From positions 496,001-560,000 of the forward strand of contig NZ_JACHML010000001.1 of NCBI RefSeq assembly GCF_014208045.1: DNA of 64,000 nt, written 5' to 3'. The stretch is from Microbacterium thalassium (GTDB taxonomy: Bacteria; Actinomycetota; Actinomycetes; Actinomycetales; Microbacteriaceae). Position 1 is the stretch's first letter, and every line of letters begins with the position of its first letter. The position numbers were made by a program, and so were the translations under genes. The notes beneath the pieces were generated by a model. The model saw nothing but the letters and a program-made list of their open reading frames with translations. It was not told the DNA's origin and did no database searches. This document shows positions 27,695 through 38,804 of the stretch, in pieces.

Positions 27695-29377
27695 ATGCTC
27701 ATGACCGAGACCGGAATCGACGCCGCACCGCTCGCCGCCGCACCCGGCGGACAGTGGTGGCGCACGGCCGTCATCTACCAGATCTACCCCCGCTCGTTCG
27801 CCGACGCCTCGGGCGACGGCATCGGCGACCTGCCCGGCATCGCCGCGCACCTCGACGACCTCGCCGACCTCGGCGTCGACGCGATCTGGCTGAGCCCGTT
27901 CCAGCGGTCGCCGCAGAAGGACGCCGGCTACGACGTGTCGGACTACTGCGACGTCGACCCGATCTTCGGCACCCTCGCCGACTTCGACCACATGCTGGCC
28001 GAGGCGCACGGCCGCGGCATCCGCGTCATCGTCGACCTCGTCCCCAACCACTCGTCCGACCAGCACGAATGGTTCCAGTCCGCGCTGGCGGCAGGACCCG
28101 GCAGCGCCGAGCGCGCCCGCTACATCTTCCGCGAGGGCCAGGGCCCGGGCGGCGACCTGCCGCCCAACAACTGGGAGTCGGTCTTCGGCGGCCCCGCCTG
28201 GACGCGCGTCGTCGAGGCCGACGGGACGCCCGGCCAGTGGTACCTGCACCTGTTCGATTCGACCCAGCCCGACTTCGACTGGACGAACCCCGAGGTTCAC
28301 GCGGAGTTCCGCCGCATCCTGCGGTTCTGGCTCGACCGGGGCGTCGACGGCTTCCGCGTCGACGTCGCGCACGGCCTGGTCAAGGCCGAGGGCCTGCCCG
28401 ACTACACCCCCGACCCGCACGCCGGCTCCATGGGCGGCGAGGAGACCGGTGCGCCGTACTGGGGTCAGGAGGGTGTGCACGAGATCTACCGCGAGTGGCA
28501 CGCCGTGCTCGCCGAGTACGACGGCGACCGGGCGCTGTGCGCCGAGGCGTGGCTGCCCACGCCCGAGCAGACGGCGCTGTGGGTGCGGCACGACGAGATG
28601 CACCAGGCGTTCAACTTCGCCTACCTCGAGACCGAGTGGGACGCCGAGGCGCTGCGCGCCGTCGTCACCGAGTCGCTCGAGGCCTACGGCGCCGTCGGCG
28701 CGCCGAGCACGTGGGTGCTGTCGAACCACGACGTCGTGCGCCACGCGTCGCGTCTGGCGCTGACCGCCGAGAACCCGCAGGGTCACGGCATCGGACCGGA
28801 CTCGCCCGGAAAGCCGATCCCCGAGGTCGGCCTGCGCCGCGCGCGGGCCGCGACCGCCGTGATGCTCGCGCTGCCCGGATCGTCCTACATCTTCCAGGGC
28901 GAGGAGCTCGGGCTTCCCGAGGTCATCGACATCCCCGGTCACGCGCGCCAGGACCCGACGTGGTTCCGCACCTCCGGCGAGCGCTACGGACGGGACGGAT
29001 GCCGCGTGCCGCTGCCGTGGACCGCGGGCGGCACCGCCTACGGCTTCAACGCCACCGGCGCCTCGTGGCTGCCGCAGCCGGCCGAGTGGGCCGTGATGGC
29101 CCGCGACGTGCAGTCGGCCGACCCGGGCTCGACGCTGTCGCTGTACCGCGCGCTGCTGGCGGCGCGCCGTGCGCACGGCCTGGGCGGCGGGACCCTCACG
29201 TGGCTCACGACGCCGCACCCGGAGGTGCTCGCGTTCCGCAACGACGGGATCACCGTGGTGGCCAACACCGGCGAGCAGCCGGTTCCGCTGCCGGCGGGCG
29301 TCGTGATCGCGGCCAGCGGGCCGCTCGCCGGCGACGAACTGCCGGCCGACACGACGGTGTGGCTGACCGGAGCCTGA
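27695..29377 (+). CDS. GH13 alpha-glucosidase (oligo-1,6-glucosidase type)
   Basis: A 560-aa cytosolic glycoside hydrolase releasing glucose from alpha-glucosides. GH13 regions are in order: YQIYPRSFADASGDGIGDL, DLVPNHSSDQHEWF, nucleophile Asp in GFRVDVAHGL, acid/base Glu in CAEAWLP, and SNHDVVRHASR. No signal peptide. Start at 27695 is chosen from the leaderless promoter; ATG 27701 is an alternative. It is followed by a LacI regulator gene 25 nt downstream. Confidence 0.92.
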   Translation: MLMTETGIDAAPLAAAPGGQWWRTAVIYQIYPRSFADASGDGIGDLPGIAAHLDDLADLGVDAIWLSPFQRSPQKDAGYDVSDYCDVDPIFGTLADFDHMLAEAHGRGIRVIVDLVPNHSSDQHEWFQSALAAGPGSAERARYIFREGQGPGGDLPPNNWESVFGGPAWTRVVEADGTPGQWYLHLFDSTQPDFDWTNPEVHAEFRRILRFWLDRGVDGFRVDVAHGLVKAEGLPDYTPDPHAGSMGGEETGAPYWGQEGVHEIYREWHAVLAEYDGDRALCAEAWLPTPEQTALWVRHDEMHQAFNFAYLETEWDAEALRAVVTESLEAYGAVGAPSTWVLSNHDVVRHASRLALTAENPQGHGIGPDSPGKPIPEVGLRRARAATAVMLALPGSSYIFQGEELGLPEVIDIPGHARQDPTWFRTSGERYGRDGCRVPLPWTAGGTAYGFNATGASWLPQPAEWAVMARDVQSADPGSTLSLYRALLAARRAHGLGGGTLTWLTTPHPEVLAFRNDGITVVANTGEQPVPLPAGVVIAASGPLAGDELPADTTVWLTGA

Positions 29378-29402
29378 GCGCTCCGAACGGAAGAATGACG
29401 TC

Positions 29403-30449
29403 GTGGTCAGCATCGACGAGGTAGCCCGTGCGGCGGGCGTGTCGACGGCCACCGTGTCGCGCGCGCTGAGCGGGCGCGGCAATGTCTCGCCCGCGACGCG
29501 GGCGCGCGTGGACGCCGCGGCGGCCTCGCTCGGCTACGTCGTGTCGTCGTCGGCGTCGAGCCTGGCGTCGGGCCGCACGCGCAACATCGGCGTGCTCGTG
29601 CCGTTCCTCGACCGCTGGTTCTTCAGCACCGTGCTCGCCGGCATCGCCGACACGCTCATGCGTCACGGGTACGACATCACGCTGTACAGCCTCACCGTCG
29701 GCCGCGAACAGCGGAGCCGGATCTTCCAGGAGTTCCTGCGCCGCCGGCGCGTGGACGGCGTGATCGCGATCTCGATCGAGCTCGACGCAGACGAGATCCA
29801 GCGGCTGCGCGAACTCGACCTGCCGGTCGTCGCGATCGGCGGCCCCACCCCCGGGCTGACGTCGCTCGCCATGGACGATGTGGCGCTGGCACGGCTCGCG
29901 ACCGAGCACCTGATCGCCCTCGGCCACACGGCGATCGCGCACATCGGCGGCGAGAACGAGTTCGACGTCGACTTCCACATCCCGGTGCGCCGCCGCGCGG
30001 GCTACGAGCAGGCGCTCGAAGAGGCCGGCATCGCGGTGGACCCGGCCCTGTACGAACCCGGCGACTTCACGATCGAGGGCGGGTTCCACGCCGCCAAGCA
30101 GCTGCTGGGCCGCCCCGGCCCCCATCCGACGGCCGTCTTCGCCGCGTCGGACGAGATGGCGATCGGCGCCATGCTCGCCGCGCGCGAACTCGGCTACCGC
30201 GTGCCCGAGGACCTGTCGGTCGTCGGCATCGACGGTCACGAACTCGGATCGTTCTTCCGGCTGACCACGGTCGACCAGGCGCCGCGCGCGCAGGGCGAGC
30301 GCGCCGCTGCCGCGATCCTCGGCGAACTCGAGGAGTCCGGCACTCCGGCGCCGCAGGTCGGCCCGGCCGAGCAGCCCTTCCGGCTCGTGGTCCGCGGTTC
30401 CACCGCCCGCCCGGACGGCGACCCCGCCGCGGGTAGGCTCAGAGTATGA
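29403..30449 (+). CDS. LacI family transcriptional regulator
   Basis: A 348-aa repressor. Residues 3-23 form the LacI helix-turn-helix (IDEVARAAGVSTATVSRAL), followed by the hinge and a periplasmic-binding-protein-like sugar domain (GVLVPFL, VVGIDGHELGSFF). It lies just after the alpha-glucosidase gene, whose promoter holds a LacI-type palindrome, so it most likely responds to an alpha-glucoside. Its last codons overlap the next gene (ATGA). Confidence 0.92.
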   Translation: MVSIDEVARAAGVSTATVSRALSGRGNVSPATRARVDAAAASLGYVVSSSASSLASGRTRNIGVLVPFLDRWFFSTVLAGIADTLMRHGYDITLYSLTVGREQRSRIFQEFLRRRRVDGVIAISIELDADEIQRLRELDLPVVAIGGPTPGLTSLAMDDVALARLATEHLIALGHTAIAHIGGENEFDVDFHIPVRRRAGYEQALEEAGIAVDPALYEPGDFTIEGGFHAAKQLLGRPGPHPTAVFAASDEMAIGAMLAARELGYRVPEDLSVVGIDGHELGSFFRLTTVDQAPRAQGERAAAAILGELEESGTPAPQVGPAEQPFRLVVRGSTARPDGDPAAGRLRV

Positions 30450-31660
30450 CGCTCGACCTCGAGGCCCTGTACACCGATCTCCACCGGCACCCCGAGCTGT
30501 CGTTCCAGGAGACCCGCACGGCCGGGGTGATCGCCGCCAAGCTCACCGAGCTCGGCATCGAGTTCGAAGAGGGCATCGGGCGCACCGGCATCGCCGCGAT
30601 CATCCGCAACGGCGAGGGCCCTGTGGTGTGGCTGCGCGCCGACACCGACGGCCTCCCGGTCCACGAGCTCACGGGCCTGCCCTATGCGAGCCTCGCGCGT
30701 GGCATCGACCCGGCCGGCGCCGACGTGCCCGTCATGCACGCGTGCGGCCACGACATGCACATCACCGCGATGCTCGGCGCGCTCGAGCAGCTGGTGTCGA
30801 CGAAGGACGAGTGGTCGGGAACGATCGTCACGGTCTTCCAGCCGGCCGAGGAGTACGGCGCGGGCGCGCAGGCGATGATCGCCGACGGCGTGCTGGACCG
30901 CTACCCGAAGCCCGACGTCGTGCTCGGCCAGCACGTGACGCCGCTTCCCGCGGGCACGATCGGCGTGCGCAGCGGAACGCAGATGGCGGCATCCGACGGC
31001 CTGCGCGTCGTGCTGTACGGCCGCGGCGGCCACGGTTCGCGCCCGCACTCGACCGTCGACCCTGTCGTGATGGCCGCCGCCACGATCATGCGGCTGCAGA
31101 CGATCGCGTCGCGCGAGGTCGACCCGCGCGATGTCGCCGTCGTGACCGTGGGCTCCATCCACGCGGGGCTGAAGAACAACATCATCCCCGCCGAGGCGGT
31201 CCTCGAGCTGAGCCTGCGCTACCCCGACGACGTCGCGCGCGACAAGGTCATGCAGAAGGTCGAGCGCATCATCACCGCCGAGGCGGCGGCATCCGGCGCC
31301 GAGACCGCGCCCGACATCACGATCGACCACACGCTGCCGCCGACCATCAACGACGTCGACGCGACGGTGCGCCTGCGCGCGGCCTTCGAGCGCAGCTTCG
31401 GCGAGGGGACGGTCGTCGACCCGGGCATGTTCACCGGCAGCGAGGACGTGTCGTGGTTCGCGCGCGAGTCCGGCGCCCCGCTCGTGTACTGGTTCTGGGG
31501 CGGCGTGGATCCCGAGAAGTACGCCGCCGCGGAGTCCGCCGGGACGATCGAGAAGGACATCCCGACGAACCACTCCCCCTACTTCGCGCCGGTGATGCAG
31601 CCCACGCTGTCGAACGGCGTCGCGAACATCGTGGTCGCCGCCCGCGAGTTCCTGGCCTGA
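30446..31660 (+). CDS. M20 family amidohydrolase (hippurate hydrolase-like)
   Basis: A 404-aa metal-dependent amidohydrolase of peptidase family M20D. Visible are the metal/active-site motifs HACGHDMHITAMLG and FQPAEEYGAGA, plus the dimerisation-domain GRGGHGSRPH. Such enzymes remove acyl groups from N-acyl amino acids. ATG at 30446 overlaps the LacI stop; TAGGCT at 30434-30439 also gives it a possible leaderless promoter inside the lacI end. The substrate is not evident. Confidence 0.88.
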   Translation: MTLDLEALYTDLHRHPELSFQETRTAGVIAAKLTELGIEFEEGIGRTGIAAIIRNGEGPVVWLRADTDGLPVHELTGLPYASLARGIDPAGADVPVMHACGHDMHITAMLGALEQLVSTKDEWSGTIVTVFQPAEEYGAGAQAMIADGVLDRYPKPDVVLGQHVTPLPAGTIGVRSGTQMAASDGLRVVLYGRGGHGSRPHSTVDPVVMAAATIMRLQTIASREVDPRDVAVVTVGSIHAGLKNNIIPAEAVLELSLRYPDDVARDKVMQKVERIITAEAAASGAETAPDITIDHTLPPTINDVDATVRLRAAFERSFGEGTVVDPGMFTGSEDVSWFARESGAPLVYWFWGGVDPEKYAAAESAGTIEKDIPTNHSPYFAPVMQPTLSNGVANIVVAAREFLA

Positions 31661-31703
31661 CCCGGAGCGACCTCACGAGCCGCACCCAGGCGGGCCAGCG
31701 TAG

Positions 31704-33460
<1,757 letters not shown>

Positions 33461-33489
33461 TCAGACGCGCGCCCCGGGGCCGGCCGCTC

Positions 33490-33564
33490 AGTGCATATGC
33501 ACTCGCCGAGACGACAGGTCATGCGCGTGCATTGACGTGTGCACTCGGCGAGAGCATATGCACT
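33490..33564. repeat. Long inverted repeat between convergent genes
   Basis: Two 21-bp arms (33490-33510 and 33544-33564) match at 20 of 21 positions as inverted repeats and enclose a 33-nt loop. The left arm itself begins with the palindrome AGTGCATATGCACT. It lies between sufU (rightward) and the AHSA1 gene (leftward), so it may act as a bidirectional terminator; a small mobile palindrome is the alternative. It is more A+T-rich than its surroundings. Confidence 0.7.
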
Positions 33565-33581
33565 GCACAGGCATCGACGGG

Positions 33582-34562
33582 CTACACCGCCAGCAGCTCG
33601 CGCTCCAGCCGGGCGTACGAGGCCTCCATGCCGTCGGTCATGCCGGTGGCGAGCACCATGTCGCGGGTGGCGGCATCCGGATACATGATGATCATCGTGA
33701 TGAGCGTCGCGCCGTCCTCTTCATAGAGCTGCAGGTCGTTGAGCGTCGGCGGATATTCCGTTCCGGTCATGTGCTCGGTCGAGACCATGCGGCGGGGCGC
33801 GTCCATGAGCGTCACCTCGCCGTCGAAACCGAACGGCTCGCCCTCGCCGCCGTCGACCGGCGCCCACGCGTAGCGGTACGGGCCGGGTGCGGCATCCGGC
33901 ATCTCGCACTCCGTCATGGTCCAGCCGTCGGGGCCGAGCAGCCACTTCTTCATGAGCTCGGGCTCGGTGTGCGCGCGCCACACCAGGTCGCGCGGGCCGT
34001 CGACGAGGCGCGTGATGCGCACCTGGGTGTCGCTGAGCACCTCGGTCTGCGTGCCCTGGCCCTGCGAGTACTCCCGCAGGTCGTGGAGCACGCGGTCGAG
34101 CTGACCCATGGCCAGGCGCGTACCCTCGATGGAGCCCATCGCGATGACCTGCTCGAGCGCCTCGGCGGAGGTGAAGTGGCTGACGCACCGCATGCGGCTG
34201 CCGGCGCCGGCCTCTTCGAACCCGAACGTCATGCGCATCGTCGGCATCCCGTCGATCGCCGATCCGTCCTCGTTCACGAAGGTGTCGAGCACCTCGAAGC
34301 GGTTCGGCTCCTCGATCGCGAGGAACTCCCACGCGCCGCGCGCGACTTCGCCCCGCGGGCCGTTCATGGCGTAGAGCGCGCGTCCGCCGACGCTGAGCTG
34401 GAACAGCGCGAACGTCGCCGGCCAGCCGGGAGGGCCCCAGAAGCGCTCGAGCTGGCGGGGGTCGGTGTAGACGCTCCAGAGCCGCTCGACGGGGGCGTCG
34501 AACTCGGCCACCACGGTCATGGTGAGCGCCTCGGGATCGCTGGTGATGTCGATGACGGGCAT
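33582..34562 (-). CDS. Tandem AHSA1/SRPBCC-domain protein
   Basis: A 326-aa cytosolic protein with two START-like AHSA1 domains: about residues 10-155 (EFDAPVERLWSVYTDPRQLERFWGP) and 170-320 (LVDGPRDLVWRAHTEPELMKKWLLGP). These helix-grip folds bind hydrophobic ligands; many are paired with ArsR regulators, as here. ATG at 34562 is 1 nt after the ArsR stop, so the two form an operon. The ligand is unknown. Confidence 0.87.
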   Translation of the reverse strand: MPVIDITSDPEALTMTVVAEFDAPVERLWSVYTDPRQLERFWGPPGWPATFALFQLSVGGRALYAMNGPRGEVARGAWEFLAIEEPNRFEVLDTFVNEDGSAIDGMPTMRMTFGFEEAGAGSRMRCVSHFTSAEALEQVIAMGSIEGTRLAMGQLDRVLHDLREYSQGQGTQTEVLSDTQVRITRLVDGPRDLVWRAHTEPELMKKWLLGPDGWTMTECEMPDAAPGPYRYAWAPVDGGEGEPFGFDGEVTLMDAPRRMVSTEHMTGTEYPPTLNDLQLYEEDGATLITMIIMYPDAATRDMVLATGMTDGMEASYARLERELLAV

Positions 34563-34563
34563 G

Positions 34564-34926
34564 TCAGTCCCTTTCGCCGGGGTCGGTCCGCGGGGGTTCG
34601 GCGAGCAGGGCGTCGAGGCGGTCGACGCGGGCTCGCCACAGGTCCTCGTACTGCGTCAGCAGCACGCGGGCGCGGGCGAGGGTGGCGGGATCGGCGCGGA
34701 CCAGCCGTTCCCGCCCCTCGGCGCGCTTGACGATGAGGTTCGCCGCCTCGAGGACGGCGACGTGCTTCTGGACGGCCGCGAACGACATGTCGTAGTCGGC
34801 CGCGAGGGTCGACACCGACTGCTCCTGCATCGCCGTGCGGCGCAGGATGTCCCGGCGCGTGGCCGCGGCCAGCGCGTGGAAGATGCGGTCGATCTCAGCA
34901 TCCGTCAGTTCACTTTGTGCAACCAT
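34564..34926 (-). CDS. ArsR-family winged-helix regulator
   Basis: A 120-aa regulator with an N-terminal winged helix (IFHALAAATRRDILRRTAM, STLAADYDMSFAAVQKHVAVLEAANLIVKR). It lacks the metal-binding cysteines of ArsR/SmtB, as usual for the subgroup linked to AHSA1 proteins. ATG at 34926 follows a TAACGT -10 by 8 nt with no Shine-Dalgarno. A palindrome covers the start codon, indicating autoregulation. Confidence 0.88.
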   Translation of the reverse strand: MVAQSELTDAEIDRIFHALAAATRRDILRRTAMQEQSVSTLAADYDMSFAAVQKHVAVLEAANLIVKRAEGRERLVRADPATLARARVLLTQYEDLWRARVDRLDALLAEPPRTDPGERD

Positions 34927-34936
34927 TTGGTTGTAC
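34917..34936. promoter_or_regulatory. Probable ArsR autoregulatory operator
   Basis: Inverted repeat GTGCAACCA / TGGTTGTAC around a central TT (8 of 9 positions pair) overlaps the transcription start and ATG of the leftward arsR-AHSA1 operon. A repressor bound here would block initiation. Confidence 0.65.
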
Positions 34937-35042
34937 GTTAGACCCGCGCTCCGCGGGTGTCAACCACCGGTTTCGGGAATGGACCGAGATGACACGAGCC
35001 GGCTGCCGGCGGCATCCGTCTTCGTCGCGTCGACCCGTTGCG

Positions 35043-36596
35043 TCAGTGGTCCTGGTCGTCTGCGCCCGCGGGCAGGCAGGCGGCGAAGAACTCGCGCACG
35101 TCGGCGGTGAACGCGTCGCGGCTGTCGCTGAGCGTGTAGAACATGTGCCCGCCCTCGTAGGCGCGCACGCGCACGCGGTCGCCGGTGGCCGGAGCCAGGC
35201 GCATGAGATCGATCATGCGGCGGGAGCTGTCCAGCGGCGTCACGAGATCGTGGCGACCGTGCACGACGAGCACTTCCAGGTGGGGATTGAGGGTGAGACC
35301 TCGGCGCAGGTCGTCGACCGAACCCGGAGGGGCATCGAGCGCATGGTGGCCCTCGTCGGTCGCCCACTTCTTGTTCACCTCGTAGCTGAGCACCGCGTAC
35401 TGCCGGTCGGTCTCGACCCCGATCTCGGCGCGGAGCAGATGGTTGATCGCCATGGTGAACGCCGCCGTCGAGCCGGCCAGGGTGTGGTCGCCGCCTTCGA
35501 AGGACACGCGGTCCGGGAACGGGTCGACGACGGTCTGGGTGACGTCGTAGAGTCCCGCGACCTCGCCGCGATCGCGGAGGATCTCGCGGACCCAGCGATC
35601 GATGCGGATGCGGCCCTGTAGGTGCTCGACCACCGCGGGTGCGAGTCCGATGAGGTCGGCCAGGCGCGAGAGCACGGCGTCCCTCTCCTCGGCCGGAACC
35701 GCGGCGCCGCGCATCAGGAACGTGGCGTAGTCGGTCGTCGCGAACGCGGCGGCGGCCGCAGCGACCGCATCGGCGCCGTCCGCCGCCTCGGGCGCCCGGC
35801 AGCGCCCGTGGTGGAACGCGCCCGCCGCCATGGTCGGAACCGTGTCGACGTACGGGTCGGTAGCGTAGTCGGTGAAGGTGAGCGGGGTGATCTCGAGCGC
35901 CGGCGAGATGAGGACGGCGCCGGCGAGCCCGACGCCCTCGTCCTTCGGCAGCGACCAGGCGAGGCGCCCGACGCGGTAGCCGCCGTAGCTCTCGCCGGCG
36001 ATGAACACCGGCGCCGACCACCGGCCGTTGCGCGACAGCCAGCGGCTGATGAACTCGCGCATCGCCGCGAGGTCGCGGTCGTAGCTCCAGTAGGTCGGCG
36101 CATCCTTGCCCGCGTCCGGCTCCGCCGGGATGGGGCGCGAGAAGCCGGTGCCGACCGGGTCGATGAACACCAGGTCGGTGTCGGCGATCCACGAGGCGTC
36201 GTTGTCGACCAGGCGCACCGGCATCCGCGCGGTCGAGCCGTCGTCAGGCAGGACGACGCGCCGGGGGCCGATCGCGCCGACGTGCAGATACGCGGACGAG
36301 GCGCCCGGTCCGCCGTTGAACACGAACGTCACGGGACGATCGGGGGCCGCGTCGGTGGCGAGATACGAGACGGCGAACACCTCGGCGGCCGGGGATTCCT
36401 CCCGCCGCAGCACCGTCCAGTCCGCGGTCGCGGTGAGCGAGATGGGCTCGTGACCCTCGGGCGCCCACGTCATGGGGGCGCTCGCTCCGGGGGGTGCTTC
36501 CCATGCGGGGGTGACGGGGCCGCGGGCTCCGGCCTTCGCGTTCGATGCACCGCCGGTGGTTGCGGCATCCGTCGTGTCTGCGGTTGATTCGGGCAT
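35043..36596 (-). CDS. S10 serine carboxypeptidase-like protein
   Basis: A 517-aa alpha/beta-hydrolase-fold peptidase. Family motifs are oxyanion FNGGPGASSAYLH, nucleophile GESYGGYR, Asp in GRHDLVTP and His in EGGHMFY. No signal peptide or lipobox is visible, so it is probably cytosolic, unlike eukaryotic S10 enzymes. The N-terminal 40 residues are low-complexity. Single gene. Confidence 0.85.
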   Translation of the reverse strand: MPESTADTTDAATTGGASNAKAGARGPVTPAWEAPPGASAPMTWAPEGHEPISLTATADWTVLRREESPAAEVFAVSYLATDAAPDRPVTFVFNGGPGASSAYLHVGAIGPRRVVLPDDGSTARMPVRLVDNDASWIADTDLVFIDPVGTGFSRPIPAEPDAGKDAPTYWSYDRDLAAMREFISRWLSRNGRWSAPVFIAGESYGGYRVGRLAWSLPKDEGVGLAGAVLISPALEITPLTFTDYATDPYVDTVPTMAAGAFHHGRCRAPEAADGADAVAAAAAAFATTDYATFLMRGAAVPAEERDAVLSRLADLIGLAPAVVEHLQGRIRIDRWVREILRDRGEVAGLYDVTQTVVDPFPDRVSFEGGDHTLAGSTAAFTMAINHLLRAEIGVETDRQYAVLSYEVNKKWATDEGHHALDAPPGSVDDLRRGLTLNPHLEVLVVHGRHDLVTPLDSSRRMIDLMRLAPATGDRVRVRAYEGGHMFYTLSDSRDAFTADVREFFAACLPAGADDQDH

Positions 36597-36703
36597 CGTC
36601 GCCTCCTGGGAGCGGATCTCGCTTCGCCCAGCCTAGTGAGCGCCGTCACCCCGGCCGTGGGTTCGCCGTCTCCCGCCTGACCGCCGCGCATCGGATGCTC
36701 GAC

Positions 36704-37414
36704 TCAGGCCGTGACGACGTCCCAGAAGCCGAAGCGGCGGAAGCCGGCCGACTCGGCGAGAGCGACGGAGGCGAGGTTGTCGAGTTGGCAGCGGTACTGC
36801 GGTTCATACCCGCGGCTCACCGCATCCGCCGCGATGGCCCGAACGATTCGCCTTCCGATGCCGCGGCCGCGGAGGGAGGGCAGGGTGATGACCCCCACAT
36901 CGGCCAGCCGTGTGTCACGCCACGGGTACATGCTCGCCACTGCCGCCAGGTCGCCGCTCTCGAACGCGCCGTAGACCAGCCAGTGGTCGAGTTCGACGAA
37001 CGCCGCGTCCAGATCCGCCTCGGGCGCCGTCGCGCAGAACGCGGCGAACGCGGCCGCGTCGGCCTCGGACAGTGGGCGCGTGTCCGACTGGCCCATGCCC
37101 GCGGCGAGCTCGCCGCGCGCTGAGAGCGGCAGATAGAACAGGTTGTCGGCGCCGTTGAGCGCGAGTCCCGCATCCGTGATGCGTGCGCGAAGCTCGCGGG
37201 AAGCGATGGACTGCCCGTCCTCGACCGAAAGCAGCGATGCGACGGCCGGTTGAAACGTGGCCAGCCCGCCACCGTCGACGACGTCGAGCAAGGTCAGCGA
37301 GAGATCATCCCGCAGTCCCGGATCGATGATGACGCGGAAGGCATCGCGGCGCATACGCTCCGGCGGCACGGTCAGCCAGAAGTCGGTGACGGTCGAGGAG
37401 AACGGAGAACTCAC
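36704..37414 (-). CDS. GNAT family N-acetyltransferase
   Basis: A 236-aa protein with a C-terminal GNAT domain: VGVITLPSLRGRGIGRRIV carries the acetyl-CoA-binding R-G-x-G motif, and CQLDNLASVALAESAGFRRFG is the following helix. The N-terminal half (about 110 residues) is not recognised. GTG at 37414 is the likely start. Substrate unknown. Confidence 0.82.
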   Translation of the reverse strand: MSSPFSSTVTDFWLTVPPERMRRDAFRVIIDPGLRDDLSLTLLDVVDGGGLATFQPAVASLLSVEDGQSIASRELRARITDAGLALNGADNLFYLPLSARGELAAGMGQSDTRPLSEADAAAFAAFCATAPEADLDAAFVELDHWLVYGAFESGDLAAVASMYPWRDTRLADVGVITLPSLRGRGIGRRIVRAIAADAVSRGYEPQYRCQLDNLASVALAESAGFRRFGFWDVVTA

Positions 37415-37467
37415 CCTGGCTACACTGCCTTACCTCGGCTGAACCGCGGCCCGGATCCCATGTGGGC

Positions 37468-37536
37468 ACTCGTCGGCGATGTCGCGCGCATCCCGCAACG
37501 ACCGGGCGAGCCGATCGAGCTTCGTCACGACGTGGT
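37468..37536 (-). pseudogene. Remnant of a serine recombinase gene
   Basis: Leftward translation of this stretch gives VVTKLDRLARSLRDARDIADE, nearly identical to residues of the intact resolvase at 39975-40583 (VTKLDRLARSVRDARDIADE). DNA identity is high over about 70 bp and stops abruptly on both sides, close to the end of the neighbouring hydrolase gene. It is a fragment of a second resolvase copy, marking an old insertion or recombination edge. Confidence 0.75.
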
Positions 37537-37542
37537 TCGCTT

Positions 37543-38688
37543 CTACGACAGTCCGGCGATGAACTCGCCGACGAGTTCGAAGTTGGCCTTCTCGTGCTTC
37601 CACGACTCGGATCCGAATGTTTCGTAGAACGGGTCGGCGGTGACGACGACCACCATGTCGAGGTCGTGCACCAGGACGATGAGCTGTCCACCGTGGCCCC
37701 ACGCGAAGTTGACGTCGTGGTCGCCGATGCGCGCCGACCACCACAGGTACCCGTAGCCGACGTCACGGAAGTCGCCGATGTTGCCGTACGCGCCCTCCGA
37801 ATAGGTCTGCAGCGAATCGCGCACCCAGTCCGCCGAGATCACGCGCGTGCCGTCGTACTCGCCTTCGTCGAGGTACAGCATCCCGAACTTCGCCGCGTCC
37901 CGCGCGGTGACGTGCAGCTCGCCGGCGGCCCAGTTGTAGCCGTCCACGTCCTTTCTCCAGGGACCGACCTCGCCGCCCATCGGGCCGAGCAGCTGTTCCC
38001 GAGCGAGGGTCTCCAGATCGGTGTCGCATGCCCGCGCCACGATGATCCCGAGCCAGTGGGCGGTCAGGTTGCTGTACTGGAACTCGGTCCCGGGGTCCGC
38101 GTTCAGGGGGACGTCGGCGACGAGATGTGCGTAGTCGCCGGACCAGACGGCCTCCCAGAGCGCCTCGTCGCTCTCCTCCGGAGGGTAGCCCGCCCGTAGC
38201 TGCAGCATCTCCTCGACCGTGATCTCGTTCTTTCGCAGGTCGCCCATCCGGTCGGCGTACTCAGGGAAGAAATCGACCATCCGCTCGTCGACGCCCGCCA
38301 GGCAGCCCTGCTCGATGGCGATGCCGACCAGCGCCGACGTGAAGCTCTTCGCCACGGACTGCACCAGCGCCTTCTGCTCGATCGAGCCGATGTGGAAGTA
38401 GTCTTCGGCGATCAGGCTGCCGTCCTTGACCACGAGCAGGCTGTAGATCGTCTCGAGTTCCCCGGCGTCGTAGTACAGCTCGGCAACAGCGGCCGGATCC
38501 AGTCCCGCATCGGACGGTGTCGACACCTGCCAGTCGCCGTCCGCGACCGGTGCGTAGTCGACGGTCGCGAGCTCCTCGGGCGACGGGCCGCCGCTGCAGC
38601 CGGCCCCCAGAGCCAGGGTGGTCGCCACGACGGCGAGGGCGCCGACCGCCCTGCCGACGCCACGGGACTGGGTGCGCATGTCCCCCAT
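37543..38688 (-). CDS. Lipoprotein serine hydrolase (beta-lactamase-like)
   Basis: A 381-aa exported penicillin-binding-protein-like hydrolase. The signal peptide ends in lipobox LGAGC (C31). Catalytic motifs are S111-V-A-K114, Y-S-N (EFQYSNLTAHW) and H-G-G (WGHGGQ). Such proteins are esterases, peptidases or beta-lactamase relatives, and the substrate is not predictable. Start could also be ATG 38679. The gene ends next to a resolvase remnant, so its C-terminus may have been altered, although length looks normal. Confidence 0.83.
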   Translation of the reverse strand: MGDMRTQSRGVGRAVGALAVVATTLALGAGCSGGPSPEELATVDYAPVADGDWQVSTPSDAGLDPAAVAELYYDAGELETIYSLLVVKDGSLIAEDYFHIGSIEQKALVQSVAKSFTSALVGIAIEQGCLAGVDERMVDFFPEYADRMGDLRKNEITVEEMLQLRAGYPPEESDEALWEAVWSGDYAHLVADVPLNADPGTEFQYSNLTAHWLGIIVARACDTDLETLAREQLLGPMGGEVGPWRKDVDGYNWAAGELHVTARDAAKFGMLYLDEGEYDGTRVISADWVRDSLQTYSEGAYGNIGDFRDVGYGYLWWSARIGDHDVNFAWGHGGQLIVLVHDLDMVVVVTADPFYETFGSESWKHEKANFELVGEFIAGLS

Positions 38689-38804
38689 TCAGCAACAGGC
38701 CCGCACAACACGCCAGGGCCGAAGGTCACCCGCGGCGTCGAAGCACCTGCAGACCGAGAGCCACCGAGGCCGGTCTCGCCTCGAACGCCTTCCGCTGGGC
38801 CATG

